Assembly (NCBI GenBank): GCA_012845835.1
Contig: JABAKD010000010.1
Coordinates: 5,271,288 to 5,335,287 of the forward strand
Length of the DNA: 64,000 nt
Source: Undaria pinnatifida
Taxonomy: Eukaryota > Sar > Phaeophyceae > Laminariales > Alariaceae
Reading direction: 5' to 3'
The notes under the pieces are model-generated. The model was not told where the DNA came from. It saw only the letters and a program-made list of their open reading frames with translations, and did no database searches. This document shows, piece after piece, positions 57,600 through 64,000 of this stretch; position 1 is the stretch's first letter, and each line of letters starts with the position of its first letter. The position numbers and the translations under genes are program-made.

Positions 57600-58190
57600 T
57601 CGGGAGTGCGGTGCTAAAAGTGTTTTTTTTTTTTTTGTAGTCGAACGTTATGTCGTCTGTCTACTTGGTCATGTGTGTAGTTGTGCGCTTCTTCCTTTCG
57701 TATGAAAATCAGGGGCGTTAGTCAGAAAACGGTATACCTGGTACCTTTTACGTCATTTTAAGGTACGTCGAGAATCTGTCACTAACCACGTCTTGTTTCG
57801 GCGGCTCTGGAGGGCTAAACCGCCGTCGTACCGGGAAATAGCCATAAACGCCTGAGTACATTGGCATGGAACCATTCAAGTTGATTTTCACCGTGTAATG
57901 GCGAGTTTCTCACCGTTTTTTGGCGTGCGAAATAACGACCGACACGCCGATCAACGTCAACCCCATCAACATTGGAACTAAACACAAGACAACAACATAC
58001 GCCCCACGGAGAAACAGCATACAACCAACAGAGCAATGCCGGGGGTCAGAGCTAGCTAGTCAGAGCACACAGAGCACACGCATTGGTTGGACCATCTGCA
58101 AGCACGTCGCACCCGTATAATATACAAAACAATGTACTCTTCACTCTGCATAGCTACTCGTATGAATATGTCGATATATGCATCAGGGCA
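57600..58190. other. Unassigned spacer
   Basis: A T run near 57625-57640 and one TACCTGGTACC word near 57735. I see no gene. Confidence 0.5.
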
Positions 58191-58299
58191 TTAATTAGTG
58201 GTTCGGCGTTTACGCCTGCGGCGCGTGCTACGCGCCGTAGACGCGCAAGCCCCCCGCAGGGCCCACCGGAGGCCCCCCAGGGAGCGGAGGCGAAAAAAA

Positions 58300-58670
58300 T
58301 GCGATATATACGCGAATGTACGCCTAAAGCCCATGTAACCAACTGCGTTTAAACACCTCCCGAACCTCGAGAAGGCGTGTGTCAGGATGCCTAGGGATGT
58401 CGCCCCCGGAGAGCCCCCAAAGGACCGCCGGAGGCGAAAAAAATGCGATACATGCACAAATATGCGCCTGAAAACCAAGTAGCGAACTTAAACCCCTCCC
58501 TAACTTCGAAAGGCGTGTATTAGGATGCCTTGGGATGTCGCCCCCGGATGGCCGCCGGACGCGCGAAAAAATGCGATAAACGCGCGAATATACGCCTGAA
58601 AACCAAGTAACAAACTGCGTTTAAACGCCTCCCGAACCTCAAAAGGCGTGTAGTAGGATGCCTTGGGATG
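58300..58670. repeat. Three diverged tandem units of about 115-140 bp
   Basis: Each unit has AAAAAATGCGATA, a CGCGAATATACGCCTGAAAA-like stretch, CCTCCC(G/T)AAC and AGGATGCCT(T/A)GGGATGTC in the same order. Confidence 0.8.
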
Positions 58671-60130
58671 TCTTGAAGAAGAAACGACTTGATCGCACTT
58701 GCACTCCCGAAGTCAGGAGCATCGCTGCACCTAGGTCAATCAATAAAAAATAAACGTATTGATACTATATTCTTCGCCATTCGCTATTCGCCATACATCG
58801 TCGGTGATCGGTGACGTTCCCAATGCCTAGTCTCCGTGTCGTTTCCATGTTATCGCTCGAGTAGAACATCAGCAGCAGCAGCAAACCTGAGGATAGGCCA
58901 ATGTATGGCCGAAGACGCCACACCAGAAAGACACGACAAAAAAAGAACCCACCCCCCCCTCCTAGACCTTTATTTGTGCTGCACGCATTATCCGCCTGGC
59001 CTGTGAAACCCGGCATGACAGGCTATCTCTCTAAACCCTCCCTTTCCGATGCAAGGGTTGTTTCGTCCTATCGTACATCAGTACAGCGGTACCGCATAAA
59101 TATGCCTGAAAACGACGCAGACAGCGTCGTCGAAGAACAAAGAAGAGTGCTTGAAACAAAAAATTGCAGATTTTTTTTTCCCGTATTTTTTGTATTTATT
59201 TCTAATACAAGGTATTGTATCATCGCAAAGTATAAGAGTTGCCTCACAAAACCAAATCGATGACGACGAACAGCAGAACAAAATAATGAAAACACCTACG
59301 GCGAATACCACAAAACGTGCCAAGCCAAACATTACGTACGGCGATCACCGAAAAGAGCCTTTTAATTTCTTTTCGGCTACTACAGCGAATAGAAAAAGGT
59401 GCCTAGAAAAAAGAACAAACGCCTACGGCGCAAAACAAAGGTGCCTAGTCCCTAGTGCCTACTTTTTTTTTCGACCATGGCGAAGAGGAAAATGGGCCTA
59501 AAAATGTTCAACTACGGCCAATTGGACAAAAAGAGCTTGAAAAAAAAGTTGCCAACTGTGGGACGGTAGTCCCTTCGCAGGTTTTCTTTCTCTGAGGATC
59601 TTCACTGCCGTCGACGCCAATTGTGGGACGGTAGTCCCTTCGCAGGTTTTCTTTCTCTGAGGGAGGTGTGGAGACACACCGAGGTGGGTTATGTGCGCAA
59701 CCGCACGCTCGAGGGTCAACAAAGAGGAAACACCTCATAGTCTGCCTCGAGGAGCCAGGATGATCTTGAAGTATTATAGTGATAAGGAGGCGGTACAATC
59801 TAGGGAATAGGGACTGGTATCCACACAACGGTGATTTAGAAAAAAGCACCTCCCCACCAAAAACAAACGCCTGCGGCGAAAAAAAATGGTGCAAACGAAA
59901 AATGTTTCGCGCCTAAAATCGTGTGTTGCGCTGCGCGCAACCGCCTCGTGGCGATTGATGCGCATAACAGTTTTTTGACCCAAATGTTGCGCGCGCAACA
60001 ACGCAACAGCTAATTAATACCCTGGCATACATATGTGTGTACCCTGGCATGCACATGTGTGTATGTCCATGAAGCCACGGAACAACTCCTTCGCCAAATT
60101 GATAATATTAGTTTAAAGTATTAATAGCAC
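58671..60130. other. AT-richer region with no recognised gene
   Basis: Contains open stretches (58901-59263 and 59151-59501, plus strand) that match nothing I know. It also has a ~47-bp direct repeat (TGTGGGACGGTAGTCCCTTC...) at about 59556-59598 and 59622-59661, and a foldback-like GTTGCGC...GCGCAAC stretch near 59925-60010. Confidence 0.45.
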
Positions 60131-60134
60131 AATG

Positions 60135-60655
60135 TCGTGTTGGGTAGGGTACTCTACCCGAGTACCCGCGGGTATTTACCCGGGTATTTACCCTACCCAG
60201 CTCGAGAGTAGGTTTGGTACTACTCTCGTACCCGTACCCAAATCCCTGGTAGCTTTTGTACGACTTTCGGTACCCTACCCAAATCCCGGGTAGGGTACTA
60301 CTCTCCATACCCTACCCAAAGTCGCGGGTAGGTTTGGTACTACTCTCCATACCCTACCCAAAGTCGCGGGTAGGTTCGGTACTACTCTCGGTACTCTTCC
60401 CAACCTACCCGTAGGTATTCGGGTATCTACCCGGTACCCGCGGGTAGGTTTTGTACTACTCTCGTACCCGTACCCAAATCCCGGATATGTTTGGTACTGC
60501 TTTCGCTACCCTACCCAAATCCCGGGTAAGTTGGGTACTACTCTCCGTACCCTACCCAAAGTCGCGGGTAGGTTGGGTACTACTCTCGGTACTCTACCCC
60601 ACCTCGGGTATATATCCGGGTATCTACCCGACCTCGAGTAGATACCCTGACATTT
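60135..60655. repeat. Minisatellite array 1 (GGTACTACTCTCGTACCCGTACCC type)
   Basis: About ten to twelve units of roughly 42-48 bp containing CGGGTAGGTT, GGTACTACTCTC and TACCCAAATCCC, with mixed variants. Confidence 0.85.
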
Positions 60656-61060
60656 ACCGGAGGTGGGGTGATACCCTGGCATCTACCCGAGACCTGGATA
60701 TCTACGTGGCACCCGGCGAAATGGAGTACTAGTGACGTCATATTGCGTGCGAGGAGCATTTCTGCGCGCCTTTTTCTGGCCTGCGATTGAGTACGCGGGT
60801 ATACTTTCTGCTTTACCCACTACCCAGAGTTCCCGAGTAGCGCGACCAGGAGAGGTGGCATCTACCGGAGGTGGGGTAGATACCCTGGCATCTACCCGAG
60901 ACCTGGGTATCTACCCGGTACCCGGCGAAATGAGTATTGGTGACGTCATATTGCGTGCGAGGGGCATTTCTGCGCGCTTTTTTGTGCGGCCTGCGATTGA
61001 GTACGCGGGTATTCTCTCTGCTCTATCCACTGCCCAGAGTAGCGCGACCAGGAGAGGTGG
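60656..61060. repeat. Two-copy ~205-bp tandem duplication
   Basis: Copies at about 60656-60862 and 60864-61060 share CTACCCGAGACCTGG, TGACGTCATATTGCGTGCGA, GGCCTGCGATTGAGTACGCG and AGTAGCGCGACCAGGAGAGG. TGACGTCA is a perfect CRE-type palindrome present in both. Confidence 0.85.
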
Positions 61061-61274
61061 GGCAGTTGAGAGCCACGCAGATTCTGGCAGTTCAGCCGCA
61101 TTTACCGATGATGCAGGTGCATCCTCCTCACAAGATGCGACAGGACAACGGGCAGAGGTGATCGAAGTCGAGACGGAGGAAAGAGGCCTCGAATAAGGCT
61201 AAGGCTGTGTGTGTCGTCGAGCCCGCTAAGATCTCGACGTGAGGACTGGAGCGTAGTTCGCCGCGCCGCAGGCT

Positions 61275-61480
61275 GTGATCGACGCCATCGAGTCGTTCAA
61301 GGTACCGGCTGATTTTCAGCAGGAAGGGGCCCGTGAGGACTTCTTCATGTACAGCCTGGGAAAATACGTGAAGCCGAATCCAACTTATCTCAACAAGGGC
61401 GGCAGCAAGAATGCGACAGCCGAATTTTCCTGCCAAGCCAGCGCCGTGTGCCGAAAAAGAAAGAAAAAAATACCGTGAGC
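61275..61480 (+). other. Unrecognised short open frame
   Basis: 67 codons including FKVPADFQQEGAREDFFMYS and ending in a basic KRKKK stretch. The composition looks protein-like, and a Ser/Ala/Glu-rich open stretch (about 61060-61196) lies upstream. I do not recognise either. They may be exons of a lost transposon gene. Confidence 0.3.
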
Positions 61481-61624
61481 AAGTGGAACGCCGTTGCGGT
61501 GATCTAGCCCGGAACGGGGGAAGGGGTACCGAAAAATTCAGAGACTATTTATTTATGTACATTTCGTACCTTGGTAGAAAATACGCGAGGACAGGTAGAG
61601 CACCTGACTACTCGCAGGCAATAC

Positions 61625-62075
61625 CAGCGTACCCGAGGGCGGGTATTCTACCCGAGTACCCGCGGGTAGGTTGGGTACTACTCTCGTACCCGTACCCAGA
61701 TCGTGCGTAGGTTTTGTACGACTCTCGGTACTCTACCCAAATCCCGGGTAGGTTGGGTACTACTCTCGTACCCGTACCCAAAATCGCGGGTAGGTTTCGT
61801 ATGGTTCTCGGTACTCTACCCGAATAACCCGGAGGTACTAGGGTATCTACCCGGTACCCGCGGGTAGGTTTGGTACTACTCTCGTACCCGTACCCAGATC
61901 CCGGGTAAGTTTTGTAGTGCTCTCGGTACCCTGCCCAAATCCCGGGTAGGTTGGGTACTACTCTCGCACCCGTACCCAATATCGCGGGAAGGTTTGGTAC
62001 TACTCTCGTACACGTACCCAGATCCCGGGTAGGTTGGGTACTACTCTCGGTACCCTACCCAAACTACCCGTAACT
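61625..62075. repeat. Minisatellite array 2, same family as 60.1-60.6 kb
   Basis: About ten units with GGTTGGGTACTACTCTCG and GTACCCGTACCCA cores, in the same orientation as array 1 and separated from it by about 1 kb. Confidence 0.85.
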
Positions 62076-62139
62076 TACCCAACACAACCTTGGATAGTAC
62101 TACAGTAGTATTAGTAGTACCTACCGGTATACATTGTCC

Positions 62140-62790
62140 ACCAAATTGACCAACATTGTCCATCGAACACGATTGACGTTCCAGAGACAAACCACGGTCA
62201 CTCCTCTTCGTTCGGGACAAGGTCACATGAGTGTAGGTGACAGCACTGAGGACTTAATCTCGATCCATGCCCTAGCGCGTGAGAGGTTGCTTGTGTTGTC
62301 CTGTGGTCTTCCGTCAAATCCTCTCGTAATTCTGTTGTTTTGCCCATTGGGAGACGATGGAGTTTTTGTCTCAGTTTTCTGCACACCAGCTGCATAATGT
62401 GTTTTTAACAGAAGCCTGATCGACGCCCGTCACAAATCACCGGCCGTAGAGTGAGCACTGTACACCAAGGGGGGGTCGGAGCCCCTAACGAGCTCGCCAC
62501 GTTCAGAGTTCACGACGCTGTCGTTGATTTCGTCGAGCGAAGTGTGTTGAAACTACAAAGTCATGACGCGTCTAATCCAAGTTTTTCTTAAGAAATTGTC
62601 AAGCAGATGTTGGCCAAGATGGCCGCGAGAAATATTTTTTGTTTCCGGAAAATTGGAAAGCCCATAAAAAAAATCTACGATGTTGGGCCCATAGGCGACC
62701 GTTCAGGCAAAGTTTGGCTGGGATCTTCGGGAATTTCAAACTTTTGGCCTTCCTTTGTCATCGGCCTGAGACCGATGCTAATGGAGAGCC
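62140..62790 (-). repeat. Interspersed repeat family, copy 2 (reverse)
   Basis: Reverse complement of 42810-43440 with many substitutions. It lacks the last ~100 bp of copy 1. Confidence 0.8.
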
Positions 62791-62825
62791 GATAGTTGTT
62801 TGGCCGAAAAGTTTCCTTTTTTTCG

Positions 62826-63313
62826 CCGGGTAACGTCACTATGAGTTAAAATCGATTACATTTTTTTTCTGGCTCTTTTCCTGGTCGTGCGGCCCAATTG
62901 GTCAGGTTGTCAATTTTTCATCAAGCCTTGATCAACATTGTCCACCAAACACGATTGACCTTCGATCTCGAGATAGAGACAACCCACGATCACTTCGTTC
63001 CGGATAAGGTCACATGAGTGTAGGTGACAGCGCTGAAGAGTTATTCTTGATCCATGCCCCAGGGCGTGAGAGGTTGCTTGGGCTGTCGTGTGGTCTTCCG
63101 TCAAATCCGCCCAAAGTTCCATTTTTAGCCCGTTGGGAGACGGTAGATAATTTTTGACTCAGTTTTCTACACGCCAGCCGCAAAATGTGTTTTTAACACA
63201 AGCCTGATCGCGCCCGCCACAAATTATCGGCCGTAGAGTGAGCGCTCTACACCAAGGGGGGGTCGGAGCCCCTAACGAGCTCGCCACGTTCAGAGTTCAC
63301 GACGCTGTCGTTG
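62826..63313 (-). repeat. Interspersed repeat family, copy 3 (reverse, partial)
   Basis: Begins with CGGGTAACGTCACTATG, the end missing from copy 2, and runs to GTTGAT near 63313. It lies directly next to copy 2, as in a tandem array. Confidence 0.8.
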
Positions 63314-64000
63314 ATATAATATATTTACCTTTCGAGCCATCCATGCAGTTGCTCCAATTCATTTAAATGGTCGTTAAGTTTCAATCGACCCCCTCCCCCA
63401 CCCCTTCCCCGCCACACACATCATCTACTAGCATCACGCGTGCAGTAAGCTCTTATTTCACTCCCCCCGCCCTCCCCCCCCCCCCTTGAACGCTTCCCCT
63501 TGCCTATATTTATAGGTTGGGTTGGCGTCGGTGGGCAACGACACTGTAAAACATGCCGCTCACTATATGAACTAGACACCAGGGTACCTTTCTTATTCTT
63601 TTGGTCATCACAGCTGGCGGTCGAGTTAGATCATTTGTGCGGAGTGGAGAACCTTTTCTCCGCACGAGGGGAATCATCGTATCACGTAGTGTTTATCGTA
63701 AGGCACCCACGAGGCAGTTACATAGCACTCCCATTGCTGTCTCTGGAAGTGGCCATACCGGAAATTAAAGTAACTCATTGAAGCTTTCATCCCCATGCAA
63801 GTCCGCCTCACAAGCGGTTCTTGTTAGGACGCAGCTCACCCTTCATGCGACTCGCCGATCACCTCACGGCGCTTCGCGCATGGTGCAAGCCATGTTTGCC
63901 TGGTCGGTTAAAACCCGAGATGCTCCGTCCCTACATTGTAGGGGTGCGAGGGTCTATGGTCATACGACTTCGGCCATGCATGAATATCGAGTACACCCCC
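63314..64000. other. Right edge, no recognised gene
   Basis: C-rich low-complexity runs near 63390-63485, then a 93-codon plus-strand open frame (63500-63781) that I do not recognise. Confidence 0.4.

Noticed and set aside
58196-58260. GC-rich foldback considered as a structured RNA gene
   Set aside because: It is a short inverted GCGCGTGCTACGCGC-type repeat beside a tandem array, with no other support.

Overview
The window is nuclear DNA of an intron-rich photosynthetic eukaryote with a secondary (red-lineage) plastid, most likely a stramenopile alga and plausibly a brown alga. Two separate genes (rbfA-like and grpE-like) begin with a signal peptide followed directly by a Phe-led transit peptide (S|FVGAP and A|FVSP), the ASAFAP-type bipartite presequence of such plastids. 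Genes have GT-AG introns of about 0.1 to 5 kb, and the right third of the window is full of retroelement wreckage. The species itself cannot be named from the sequence.

Left part (1-42 kb), five genes. (1) LarC-type nickel-insertion protein, minus strand, six exons between 4245 and 125, running off the left edge. (2) Plastid ribosome-binding factor A, plus strand, 4464-5258, single exon, divergent from larC over 218 bp. (3) A giant HECT ubiquitin ligase, minus strand, 28603 to 8292, about 11 exons and about 5,050 residues: a seven-blade RCC1 domain, a LamG-like fold, paired C/H zinc motifs, a UBA domain, an acidic tract, FN3, SPRY and a C-terminal HECT domain. (4) Plastid GrpE co-chaperone, plus strand, 29071-36572, five exons, divergent from the HECT gene over 467 bp. 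(5) The U5 snRNP 40-kDa WD40 protein (SNRNP40), minus strand, 41831 to 38103, six exons. I derived splice sites by matching family conservation and codon phase. All junctions agree in phase except one in the HECT gene near 22.2 kb. The genes share no pathway: plastid translation and protein folding, ubiquitin signalling, splicing, and a nickel-pincer cofactor enzyme.

Right part (42-64 kb), mobile and repetitive DNA. At 42.1-42.8 kb are TATAGGGCGGGT-type repeats and a CENP-B/Tigger-like HTH reading frame, next to an interspersed repeat that recurs twice in the opposite direction at 62.1-63.3 kb. From 43.6 to 57.6 kb lies a decayed tyrosine-recombinase retrotransposon (Ngaro/PAT-like) with split direct repeats in the order A1-ORFs-B1-A2-[insert]-B2 on the minus strand. 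The insert between A2 and B2 is a damaged Copia element with 0.22-0.24 kb LTRs. Beyond it are several minisatellite arrays and tandem duplications with no recognisable gene. A 1.16-kb terminal-inverted-repeat element lies at 6214-7373, and short palindromes, tandem repeats and a dispersed TACC(A/T)GGTA motif are scattered through introns and spacers.
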